Below, in pieces: positions 1 to 7,204 of a stretch of DNA of 64,000 bases. The DNA lies in assembly GCA_017394515.1 (NCBI GenBank), contig JAFPXY010000016.1, positions 1 through 64,000 of the forward strand. The letters are read 5' to 3'. The position numbers and the translations under genes are program-made. Position 1 is the stretch's first letter; every line of letters begins with the position of its first letter. Source of the stretch: Bacillota bacterium (GTDB taxonomy: Bacteria > Bacillota > Clostridia > Peptostreptococcales > Anaerovoracaceae). The notes under the pieces are model-generated. The model worked only from the letters and a program-made list of their open reading frames with translations. It was not told the origin of the DNA and searched no databases.

Positions 1-2
1 CA

Positions 3-330
3 TTTTTATCCTACCACAAAAAATCCCACTAGGATACAAATCCTGTTTTGGCCATTTTTATCCTATCTTGTTTTTTAGAAGATCGTCTGTCACTTCCTGA
101 GATTATCCTCCAAAAGACAGTTTAAGCATAAATTCTTTCAAAAAATAGCTGTTAGCACCTGCTAACCCGGCAATTTTTGTCCAAATTTCAATACCTTGCC
201 ATGCAATATCACCTCTAGGCTGCATATGCCCAAAAGACATGTAGGATAAATATTGTCCAAATGCCATTTTTATCCTATGGCCTTTCAGCCATGTAGGATA
301 AAAACTGACAATATCAAAGTTTTTATCCTA
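3..330. repeat. Cluster of TTTTTATCCTA motifs in both orientations
   Basis: This 424-base stretch without a gene holds repeated copies of TTTTTATCCTA. Exact copies are at 3-13, 55-65, 267-277 and 320-330 on plus and at 294-304 on minus. One-mismatch copies on minus are at 30-40 (TAGGATACAAA) and 242-252 (TAGGATAAATA). The pair 267-277 and 294-304 forms an inverted repeat with GGC/GCC inside it. Shorter words also recur, such as CCAAAAGACA at 112-121 and 231-240. The array touches the window edge and may continue to the left. It could be a multi-site operator or a decayed non-coding repeat; no function can be assigned. Confidence 0.6.
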
Positions 331-361
331 TTCTGCTGCAACACTCTTTAACCGATACATC

Positions 362-395
362 AAAAAAGGGGGCTGTCTCAAAATGAGACAGCCCC
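362..395 (-). terminator. Intrinsic terminator of the first NhaC gene
   Basis: GGGGCTGTCTCA and TGAGACAGCCCC (369-380 and 384-395) form a 12-bp perfect stem with a 3-base loop. On the minus strand it is followed by a T-run (A-run 362-367). It lies about 30 bases past the stop of the NhaC-type gene. Confidence 0.9.
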
Positions 396-424
396 TTCTT
401 ATTTGCAATTATATTTTTTGCATC

Positions 425-1972
425 TTATTTGTGGATCTTTTCTCCAACGTTGCCATATTCGCCGCTTGCACGTAATTCAGCAAGCTTCTTCATAGCATAT
501 TCATGTGCTTCTTCAGGTGCACCTGCAACCTTACCTTCTTTGATCTTTCCACCAAAGAATCCGGTCTTGGAACCATCAGCAAAGATGATGTTGCCACCCC
601 AAGCAGCTGTAGCAAGGGAGATGATAGGATTCAGGATGTTGGTGAAGCACCAAGGCAGATAAGCCATTGTGGAAACCTGAAGCATTCCGGAGTGATATAC
701 ACCGCAGCTGGACCAAGGTACCAAAGGGCTGAACAGTGTTCCGCCGTCTTCCTGGCATCTTGAAAGCAGGTTTCTGGAAAGTCCCATTTCGTCAACCTTC
801 TCTTTGTACATACCAGCGGGGATGATGAGGCCCAGATACTGGTCGCACATTGTAAGGATACAGAACATAGCTGTAAGGATGATAGCAGCAGCCATGTGGA
901 AAGGTGTTCTGATCTTCTTGATCATGTTTCCAAGGAGTGATTCTACAGCACCGGATCTGGAGTACATACCACCGAAGCCGATAGCGATCAGAGCCATGTT
1001 AATGGTCCACAGCATGGAGTCCATACCACCTCTGTTCATAAGCTTGTCAGCAAGTTCATTTCCGGTCTCAATTCCGAATCCATAGTGTGTCATGGAGATG
1101 CAGTCTGCGAAGCTTGCACCCTGGAAGATAACTGCGAAGAGGCAGCCGATGAGGGATACAAGGAGTACGCCGGGAACTGCAGGGATCTGTACAACTGCGA
1201 TTACGATGATAGCAAGGATAGGCAGTAACAGAACAGGGCTCATGAATGCAAAGTTATCGGAAATTGCATTTTCAAGACCTTCTACTAATTCGGGATCATA
1301 CTGTCCTGCATTTCCTGTGAAGGAAAGAGCACAATATCCAAGGAATGCGATAACGAATGCAGGGAATGTTGTTGCAACCATGGCTCTTACGTGGTCGAAC
1401 AGTCCTGTCTGAGCGGAAGCTGCAGAAAGGTTGGTGGAGTCAGACAGAGGTGAGAACTTGTCTCCTGTACATGCTCCGGAAAGAACTGCACCAGCGATAA
1501 TGGCGGGGTTGATTCCCATGGTAGCTCCGATACTCATGAATGCGATACCAAGAGTAGCGGTTACGGTGTAGGATGATCCAAGGGATAAACCTACGATTGC
1601 GCAAAGCAGGCAAACCAGAGGAAGGAAGATGGTCGGTGTGAAGATCTTCAGTCCATAGAATACCAGGGCAGGAATTGTACCGCACCATTCGAAGGATCCT
1701 ACCAAGCATCCTACGAATAACAGGATGAACATAGCTTCCAGTGACTGAGCTACGGCATCATATCCAGCAGCAAGCATTTCCTTGATAGGAATCTTGCAAA
1801 GGAAGCCGACAAATGCGCATACACAGGCAGCGATCAGTACGTACATATGAGGATCCTGTCCCCATTCGAACAAATAGTTCGCCAACATAAGTCCGAGAAG
1901 TGTAAGTACCGGCAGTATGGCCAGAAACTTATTAGGCAATACTTCTCCTTCTTTTCTTTTACTAACAGCCAT
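425..1972 (-). CDS. NhaC-family Na+/H+ antiporter-type transporter (copy 1)
   Basis: This is a 515-residue integral membrane protein with about a dozen hydrophobic segments. It carries the conserved NhaC-family stretch GDKFSPLSDSTNL at about residues 169-181. Family members exchange cations or small amines/organic acids against protons or sodium across the membrane, and the true substrate is often not Na+. The start is supported by AGGAGG a few bases upstream of ATG. A sigma-A-like promoter (2078-2106) overlapped by an inverted repeat lies upstream, and a strong terminator follows. A second, diverged NhaC gene sits at 10917-12380 beside the methyltransferase, so I infer that both may move substrates or products of the methyl-compound pathway. 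That link is positional only. Confidence 0.85.
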   Translation of the reverse strand: MAVSKRKEGEVLPNKFLAILPVLTLLGLMLANYLFEWGQDPHMYVLIAACVCAFVGFLCKIPIKEMLAAGYDAVAQSLEAMFILLFVGCLVGSFEWCGTIPALVFYGLKIFTPTIFLPLVCLLCAIVGLSLGSSYTVTATLGIAFMSIGATMGINPAIIAGAVLSGACTGDKFSPLSDSTNLSAASAQTGLFDHVRAMVATTFPAFVIAFLGYCALSFTGNAGQYDPELVEGLENAISDNFAFMSPVLLLPILAIIVIAVVQIPAVPGVLLVSLIGCLFAVIFQGASFADCISMTHYGFGIETGNELADKLMNRGGMDSMLWTINMALIAIGFGGMYSRSGAVESLLGNMIKKIRTPFHMAAAIILTAMFCILTMCDQYLGLIIPAGMYKEKVDEMGLSRNLLSRCQEDGGTLFSPLVPWSSCGVYHSGMLQVSTMAYLPWCFTNILNPIISLATAAWGGNIIFADGSKTGFFGGKIKEGKVAGAPEEAHEYAMKKLAELRASGEYGNVGEKIHK

Positions 1973-2021
1973 TATAAAACCTCCTGTAGTAAGAATAAGT
2001 ATAAATCCAACACACTATTAG

Positions 2022-2106
2022 AATCAATGGCAAACCGATTGATTTACCATTGCATAATAATGTCATTTTACGTTAGTATTTTATCAAATGACAGTATGTG
2101 TTTCAA
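2022..2106 (-). promoter_or_regulatory. Promoter and operator-like inverted repeats of NhaC copy 1
   Basis: On minus, TTGAAA (2101-2106) and TAAAAT (2078-2083) are 17 bases apart. An inverted repeat TGTCATTT/AAATGACA (2061-2068 and 2086-2093) brackets the -10 box. A second one, AATCAAT/ATTGATT (2022-2028 and 2038-2044), lies in the leader. The arrangement suggests repressor control. The rest of the 1973-2275 gap shows nothing else recognisable. Confidence 0.55.
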
Positions 2107-2220
2107 CATATTATGTTGCTAAAAAATATAACCAGATTGCTACATTTGCAAGAATAATCCATTTTATAATTAATTATTACCGAAAAACAGTGATTATATT
2201 GCTATTTTATGGGTTTTATG

Positions 2221-2256
2221 AATAAATAAAACGGGTTGCCGCTAATGTGGCAACCC
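2221..2256 (-). terminator. Intrinsic terminator
   Basis: GGGTTGCC and GGCAACCC (2233-2240 and 2249-2256) form a stem. On minus it is followed by a T-rich tail (2221-2232). It ends transcription of the small membrane protein gene upstream. Confidence 0.8.
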
Positions 2257-2275
2257 AATTCACAACTGAATGTTT

Positions 2276-2785
2276 TTATTTCTTTTTACGAGCTTTCTTT
2301 TCTGCTCTTGCCCTCTCGCGAGCGAAGGCCATCTTAGCCTTGTGTTCCTCGGAATCCTTCTGTCTCTGCTCCTCGTCTCTGTCGTCTACATACATGTCCG
2401 GATTCATTTTCTTAGCCAGTTCCATGACGCCGATAGCATCTGACTTGGTAAACACGAAGGCTCGGATTGTAACATCCTTGGCGATCTCCATGTAGATGTT
2501 AGGCGCTGCCTTCTTGTAATCAGGGCGCATGGCAGTTATCATGTCCCAGCTCCAGCTATATGGTACTTTGAAAACTCCAAAAAACTTGTATATGATATGA
2601 ACGCCCTTCTCATCAACGATATGATCTTTATCATAGAAGATAGCGCTTATCATTACCAGAGCCATGATTATATAGAGGAGATTTCTCTGCTGATAAGAGA
2701 GGAAAAGTATGATTCCTCCAATGATCACCAGCATGATCTTTCTCTCATTTGTTCTTTTCTTTAAGATGCCTTTATACTGAACCAT
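2276..2785 (-). CDS. Small membrane protein of unknown function
   Basis: The 169-residue protein is not recognised. Two adjacent hydrophobic segments (about residues 17-33 and 36-50) are followed by a soluble region of about 65 residues with the feel of a PH-like membrane-associated domain (about 55-125). The C-terminal tail is extremely charged, rich in K, R and E (about 133-169), and probably helical. It follows the ABC importer operon on the same strand after about 110 bases and has its own terminator. Nothing ties it to a pathway. The gene is supported by an uninterrupted frame and by the terminator just past its stop. Confidence 0.6.
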   Translation of the reverse strand: MVQYKGILKKRTNERKIMLVIIGGIILFLSYQQRNLLYIIMALVMISAIFYDKDHIVDEKGVHIIYKFFGVFKVPYSWSWDMITAMRPDYKKAAPNIYMEIAKDVTIRAFVFTKSDAIGVMELAKKMNPDMYVDDRDEEQRQKDSEEHKAKMAFARERARAEKKARKKK

Positions 2786-2895
2786 TAGTCCCTTTTCGTC
2801 TCCCTTTATATATTCTCAAACTATTTTAGCAAAAAACGACGAGACTAACAACACCAACTTTTGATTTTTTGCATAATTGCCCATCTTTCAAAAGA

Positions 2896-3822
2896 TCAGT
2901 GCCATTTGATGAACTTTCTCTGTATGATTCCCACTATGCTGCCCAATATGGTGACAACCACACCTATAACGATTATTCCTGCTACAGCGTGGGTGTAGTT
3001 GGCGTATACTATGCTGTTCTGGATGTAGTAACCCATTCCGTGGGTGGCGCCCATGAGCTCTGCGAAGTTCAGCATGAGTACCGAAGTGGTCATGGTCACC
3101 TTAAGGCTGTTCAGAATGCCCGGCACCAGGTAAGGCAAAAGAATCCTGAAGAGCATAACCGGTTGGCTTAGCTTCATTATCCTGGCAGAATCAAGTATTT
3201 CAGGCTCCACCGAGGCTATCCTGTTGATTATTCCCAGGAACTGAGGCCAGAATACTCCCAATATGACGACCACTAAAGATGCGCTTCTGAAGGTGGGCAT
3301 TATGGCCACCAGATAAGGCGAAATGACGATGGCGGGTATGGGAGCCATGACGTTTGCTATGGGATAGCTGAAGGCCTTCAATCTCTCATTCCAGCCGAAG
3401 ACCAGTCCGAGGATCACAGCAGCACCTAAGCCAAGAGCCATGCCTCCTATGAGCAGTCTCAGTGAATAGGAGATGTTAAGGAGCATGACCTTCCACTGGT
3501 CTACGAAAGTATAAAATACATTTTCAGGGGCAGGTACCAGTACGGGATGAGCAAGGTCCATGACGGAAGTGCAGATCTCCCATATGATCATCAGTATCCA
3601 CACGAAGGTGATGATGTCCGTAGGACCGGTACCTACGGTGCCTGTCTTTTTGCGGCTTCTCATGGCCATGATGATGAACAGGAGCTCTATCACAGCAATC
3701 CCGATGATTAGCGGCAATGGTCCCTTAAGCAAGGCTTTAGCCTTAGGCGCCAGACATACTACTCCCAGAAGGACTGCAAGCAGCAGATGGGCTATGAGCA
3801 TTCTTATCTTTTCTTTTCTCAT
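2896..3822 (-). CDS. ABC transporter permease, SsuC/TauC/ThiX type
   Basis: This is an inner-membrane permease with a BPD_transp_1-like core, including the typical EAA-loop region near 'EPEILDSARIMKL'. It has roughly eight hydrophobic segments, including an extra N-terminal pair before the core. I place the start at 3822, a frame five codons inside the longest one. The ATG there overlaps the stop of the ATPase gene (ATGA) and has GGAGGT five bases upstream, giving 308 residues. It is the third gene of the importer operon (binding protein, ATPase, permease). Relatives take up taurine, sulfonates, nitrate, thiamine precursors or aromatic acids. The substrate here is unknown. Confidence 0.85.
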   Translation of the reverse strand: MRKEKIRMLIAHLLLAVLLGVVCLAPKAKALLKGPLPLIIGIAVIELLFIIMAMRSRKKTGTVGTGPTDIITFVWILMIIWEICTSVMDLAHPVLVPAPENVFYTFVDQWKVMLLNISYSLRLLIGGMALGLGAAVILGLVFGWNERLKAFSYPIANVMAPIPAIVISPYLVAIMPTFRSASLVVVILGVFWPQFLGIINRIASVEPEILDSARIMKLSQPVMLFRILLPYLVPGILNSLKVTMTTSVLMLNFAELMGATHGMGYYIQNSIVYANYTHAVAGIIVIGVVVTILGSIVGIIQRKFIKWH

Positions 3823-4619
3823 GCCGGACCTCCACATCTGCAGGCCTTGCCCGAGTCTCCTGTGTCATTTAGCATGATCTCCGACAGTTTGAGTCTGAGT
3901 TCCTTCATGGTCTTCTCTTCCTCAAGGGACATGATGACCCTGGGCCTTCTCAAGGGTACTGAGATCTCGTTTATGATCCTGCCGTGATCCATGACGATGA
4001 TCCGGTCAGCCATCCTCACAGCTTCACCGATATCATGAGTCACGAAAACTGCAGTCCTCGCCCTGTCCTTGTCCGAGCGCCACAGATCCTCCAAAAGATT
4101 CTGCAGCTCGCCTCTTATCTTAGAATCCAAGGCGCCGAAGGGCTCATCCAGGAGCAAAATATCCCTGTCCATGGCTAATGCTCTCGCTATGGCTACCCTC
4201 TGGCGCATACCTCCGGACATCTGGTACGGATGCTTATTCGCTGCATCCTCCATCCCGACCTTTTCCAATAGTTCACGGGCGATCCTGTCTTCATCCTCTT
4301 TATCAAGACCTTTTCTGGTATGCTTTAGGGTGAAGCGGATATTTTTGTATGCCGTCATCCAGGGGAAGAGTGCATAGTCCTGAAAGACTATGGCTATATC
4401 ATCCCCGGGGCCATCCATGGGCTTTCCGTCGATTAGAAGGTTCCCTTCCGTGGGAAAGCTCAGCCCTGCAAGAAGCCTCAGGAGAGTCGTCTTACCGCAT
4501 CCTGATGGGCCTACGATACATACGAACTCCCCTCTTTTTATCTCCAGGGAAATGGAATCCAGAGCCTTGGTATTGAGATCATCTGAGTATGAAAATCCGA
4601 TATTTTCCAGTTTGATCAA
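3819..4619 (-). CDS. ABC transporter ATP-binding protein, SsuB/TauB/NrtD type
   Basis: This 266-residue ATPase has a complete set of motifs: Walker A GPSGCGKTT (about 38-46), Q-loop, signature MSGGMRQR, Walker B DILLLDEPFGALD and the H-loop THD. It starts with TTG, placed seven bases after GGAGG. It lies 27 bases after the binding-protein gene and overlaps the permease by four bases. It would drive the importer made by its two neighbours. An odd Cys/Gly-rich end (CRCGGPA) is not usual for the family; it may be only a tail, or a metal- or thiol-sensitive element. Confidence 0.9.
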   Translation of the reverse strand: MIKLENIGFSYSDDLNTKALDSISLEIKRGEFVCIVGPSGCGKTTLLRLLAGLSFPTEGNLLIDGKPMDGPGDDIAIVFQDYALFPWMTAYKNIRFTLKHTRKGLDKEDEDRIARELLEKVGMEDAANKHPYQMSGGMRQRVAIARALAMDRDILLLDEPFGALDSKIRGELQNLLEDLWRSDKDRARTAVFVTHDIGEAVRMADRIIVMDHGRIINEISVPLRRPRVIMSLEEEKTMKELRLKLSEIMLNDTGDSGKACRCGGPA

Positions 4620-4646
4620 TTTACTGCCTCCGGGATGTTTTGCGCA

Positions 4647-5771
4647 TTAAAGGGTATCGTGCTCATCAAAGTAAGCCTTAAGTTCTCCCCAAAGGGCGTT
4701 GTCAGGCTCTCTCTCAGCGAGGATAGCCAGTGCGTCCGAATAAATGTCAGTCACCACGTACTGTGACCAGTCTATGTCAAGAGTATTGTCGATCTGTCCG
4801 ATATTCCCCATGGCTTCGTAGAACTTGATGCAAGCATCCTTGTCGGGATCCAGTGATAATCTCATTACTGGCTTATAAGTGTCAGTTCCGTATACCTGAG
4901 CCTTAAGGAAATCACGATCCTGCTCAGCATAAGCTTCCAGAATATCGAGGGTCTCTTCCTGATTGTTCAAATAGAAATCATATCCTCTGAGTGCTGCTGT
5001 CTCGAATCTGACCAAGGCTTCCCTGTTGTTTTCATAGGTGCCCTGATTGCAGGTCTGTCTGCAGCAAGGATAGGTCTCCACATAGTCTTTGACTGATCCG
5101 ATGAGCTCCACACCCAGTTTATCGGCGTAGTATCCCAGACACTGATTGGTGATGCAAAGGTCATATTCGCCCTTGACAACGCCTTCCACGGCGGTATTTC
5201 CGTCTTCCACATAGACGAAGGTCACATCACAATCTTCATCCTCTCCGCCGATGGTATAGCCCTTCTCGATGAGGTAGTTCTTGAGCACCATCTGGCCTGT
5301 CTCAGGCATCTGGCAAGCTATGGTCTTTCCAAGGAGCGCTTCGTCGGAATCCAGGGTGATGCCAGAGCCCGGAGCTGCCATGATCTCAGATCCTTCAGCT
5401 GCTGTTCCTCCGAATACTCTAAGAGTTGTGGTTCCCTGACTGATAAAGGTCGCAGCTGCTGTTGAGCTGAAAAGATACACATCAAGGTCTCCGGTGGATA
5501 CAGCCATATATGCGTCGTTCATGCCGGATACCTTTTCGAATTCTACTTCTACTCCCTCTTCTTCAAAAAATCCTTTAGCTTCAGCTACTATGACTCCCAC
5601 GGGCTTGATGGCAGTTCCCATCATACCTACCTTGAGAGGCAGTACCTCTGTCTGTTCGGGTTCATTCTGTGGCTCTTCCTGAGAACCGCTGTCCTGTCCG
5701 CATCCTATCATGGCAAAGACCATGGCGATGACCATAATAAGCGCAAAAAATTTCTTAGCATTTTTCATCAT
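4647..5771 (-). CDS. ABC transporter substrate-binding lipoprotein, NMT1/SsuA-like
   Basis: The product is a lipoprotein: a hydrophobic signal ends in the lipobox MIGC with the modified Cys at residue 24. The mature part has the type of fold that binds sulfonates, nitrate or thiamine precursors (PLKVGMMGTAIKP start, later PCCRQTC). I chose the ATG at 5771 because GAGAGGGA lies just upstream; an extra in-frame ATG lies directly after it. It is first in the importer operon and sits behind a promoter with palindromic operators, downstream of the PadR gene. Likely partners are the ATPase and permease that follow. The ligand is not predictable; an input molecule for the neighbouring corrinoid pathway is a reasonable guess. 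Confidence 0.85.
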   Translation of the reverse strand: MMKNAKKFFALIMVIAMVFAMIGCGQDSGSQEEPQNEPEQTEVLPLKVGMMGTAIKPVGVIVAEAKGFFEEEGVEVEFEKVSGMNDAYMAVSTGDLDVYLFSSTAAATFISQGTTTLRVFGGTAAEGSEIMAAPGSGITLDSDEALLGKTIACQMPETGQMVLKNYLIEKGYTIGGEDEDCDVTFVYVEDGNTAVEGVVKGEYDLCITNQCLGYYADKLGVELIGSVKDYVETYPCCRQTCNQGTYENNREALVRFETAALRGYDFYLNNQEETLDILEAYAEQDRDFLKAQVYGTDTYKPVMRLSLDPDKDACIKFYEAMGNIGQIDNTLDIDWSQYVVTDIYSDALAILAEREPDNALWGELKAYFDEHDTL

Positions 5772-5802
5772 AATTCCCTCTCTCTCTTTTTTAATATATG
5801 TC

Positions 5803-5883
5803 ATTAGACTTAGTCTAATAGTGCGGCAATATTATAGGCTAAGCCCAATCACCATGGGAGAAAGTAATTAGACTTAGTCTAAT
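5803..5883 (-). promoter_or_regulatory. Two perfect palindromic operators and a degenerate third, around a -10 box
   Basis: The 17-bp perfect palindrome ATTAGACTTAGTCTAAT occurs at 5803-5819 and again at 5867-5883. A degenerate version (centre near 5841) lies between them. Centres are about 30 and 34 bases apart, close to three helical turns. A TATAAT for the minus strand (5831-5836) sits in the middle; no good -35 box is evident. The array lies between the PadR gene and the ABC importer, so PadR is the obvious candidate ligand-responsive repressor. Confidence 0.75.
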
Positions 5884-5912
5884 AAAAAGGTAAAAATATA
5901 TAGTTTTAAATG

Positions 5913-6290
5913 TTATTTCTTTTCTAAAGCGTCTTCGATCTCGGTGACGAGACCGATGATGTCGACGGAATACTGTCCCAGGACCACCGCCCAACTTGCC
6001 AGGCATCTTCTTCCTTCAGCCGTAACCGAATAGAACTTTTTAGGTCTTTCCCCGGGGGCTTCAGACTTCATCTCTGAGCTGAGCTGTCCATCAGCTTCCA
6101 TCTTTTTAAGGTAGCGATAGACCCCCGTAGGATCCGGGCTATGTCCTATGAACATATTCTTTTTTTCTAGTTCATTGATGATCTCAAGACCGTACATGGG
6201 TCTTTCAGAAAGGATCACCAATATATGAGGCTGGATGAATTTATCCAGATTCCCTCCCCTGCATGAGCAGGTCATATCATAGGTTTTCAT
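5913..6290 (-). CDS. PadR-family transcriptional regulator
   Basis: This 125-residue protein has a PadR-type winged helix (FIQPHILVILSERPMYGLEI, then TGVYRYLKKMEADG, then the wing with KKFYSVTAEGRR). It ends in a short C-terminal helix for dimerisation. The N-terminus carries a CSC pair (residues 8-10), and another Cys lies in the ending of the winged helix, so a metal or thiol signal is possible. Its ATG overlaps the end of the CobW-type gene by four bases, making it the last gene of the corrinoid operon. Immediately downstream are two identical palindromes in front of the ABC importer. I infer that it represses the importer, and perhaps its own operon. Confidence 0.85.
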   Translation of the reverse strand: MKTYDMTCSCRGGNLDKFIQPHILVILSERPMYGLEIINELEKKNMFIGHSPDPTGVYRYLKKMEADGQLSSEMKSEAPGERPKKFYSVTAEGRRCLASWAVVLGQYSVDIIGLVTEIEDALEKK

Positions 6291-7204
6291 AGAGAAATGC
6301 TTCCTTTGATATTTTTTGCCATAGAGGCTATAACTACACTCACCAGTCTTATTCCTACAGATGAAATAAGAACCACCTTAGCTTCCTTTATCTCCTTCTC
6401 CCAAGGCTCGATGGAAAGGTTTTCTCCAACGCAGTCAAGCTTAACTCCGCCTTGATCCGTATGTAGGAAACCTTTGATCCTGTAAGTGGATCCCGCGATA
6501 TCCTCGATGAAGGGAAGAAGTTCTTCCATGGGAACGGTCTTCTTCTCTTTCAGAACCATGGTCTGAGGTCTGCTTTCAAAGGTATTGGTAGTCTCCTCTG
6601 CCCTATCGCTCAAACCGGAAGGGCTTTCCGTAGCCTTCACCAGATCGAAATTGCAGTAGCTTGCACTGATCACGGCCGCCTCAGGATTGATCTCATGGAT
6701 AGTGTTTCTGATGTCCGTCTCCGTTTCCTTGGTTATCAGGTCAGTCTTGTTGATAATGATGATATCGCTGAAAAACACCTGATGTCTCAAAGATTCCAGT
6801 ACATCAATGAGATCCATGAAGTTGGTGCCATCCACTATGCAAAAGGCGTGGGTGTAATCATATTTATTGACCAGGTGCTTATCTATACCGGCCAAAATAT
6901 CCACCATGTTGGCAGGATCTGCCAGACCGGAAGCCTCAATGAAAAGATACTCCAGATCTTTCTTGGACAGTTCCACCAAAGCTTCCACGAACTGATCCTT
7001 AAGGCAGGCGCAAAAAATCGAGCCATTGGACAGTTCTGCCATCTGTACGCCCTTTGTATCCACGATCTCTGAATCGATGGAGATGGCTCCGAACTCATTG
7101 ATGAGTATGCCGATCTTATGGTCGGCATACTCATCTATTAATTTTTGAAGTAAGGTAGTCTTACCGGATCCTAAGAATCCGGTAAGCATTATGAGTTTTA
7201 TCAT
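6287..7204 (-). CDS. CobW/COG0523-family GTPase (putative metallochaperone)
   Basis: The 305-residue P-loop GTPase has Walker A GFLGSGKTT near the N-terminus, the CxC form of the family's metal motif (FCACLK, canonical CxCC), IEASGLADP as switch/Walker B and NKTD for guanine specificity. A shorter C-terminal domain follows. Family members insert or deliver metals (cobalt, zinc, nickel). The gene overlaps the UroD-type methyltransferase by one base (TAATG) and the PadR gene by four. Its place between a corrinoid-protein operon and a regulator suggests metal or corrinoid servicing of the neighbouring methyltransferases, such as zinc loading, but this is inference. Confidence 0.85.
   Translation of the reverse strand: MIKLIMLTGFLGSGKTTLLQKLIDEYADHKIGILINEFGAISIDSEIVDTKGVQMAELSNGSIFCACLKDQFVEALVELSKKDLEYLFIEASGLADPANMVDILAGIDKHLVNKYDYTHAFCIVDGTNFMDLIDVLESLRHQVFFSDIIIINKTDLITKETETDIRNTIHEINPEAAVISASYCNFDLVKATESPSGLSDRAEETTNTFESRPQTMVLKEKKTVPMEELLPFIEDIAGSTYRIKGFLHTDQGGVKLDCVGENLSIEPWEKEIKEAKVVLISSVGIRLVSVVIASMAKNIKGSISL

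Noticed and set aside
362-395. Possible insertion-sequence end (GGGGCTGTCTCA)
   Set aside because: The sequence resembles ends of some elements, but it is a perfect hairpin with a T-run at the right distance from a gene end and no transposase is nearby.
1-424. CRISPR array at the window start
   Set aside because: Motifs are 11 bases, unevenly spaced and in both orientations, with no spacers of constant size and no cas genes.
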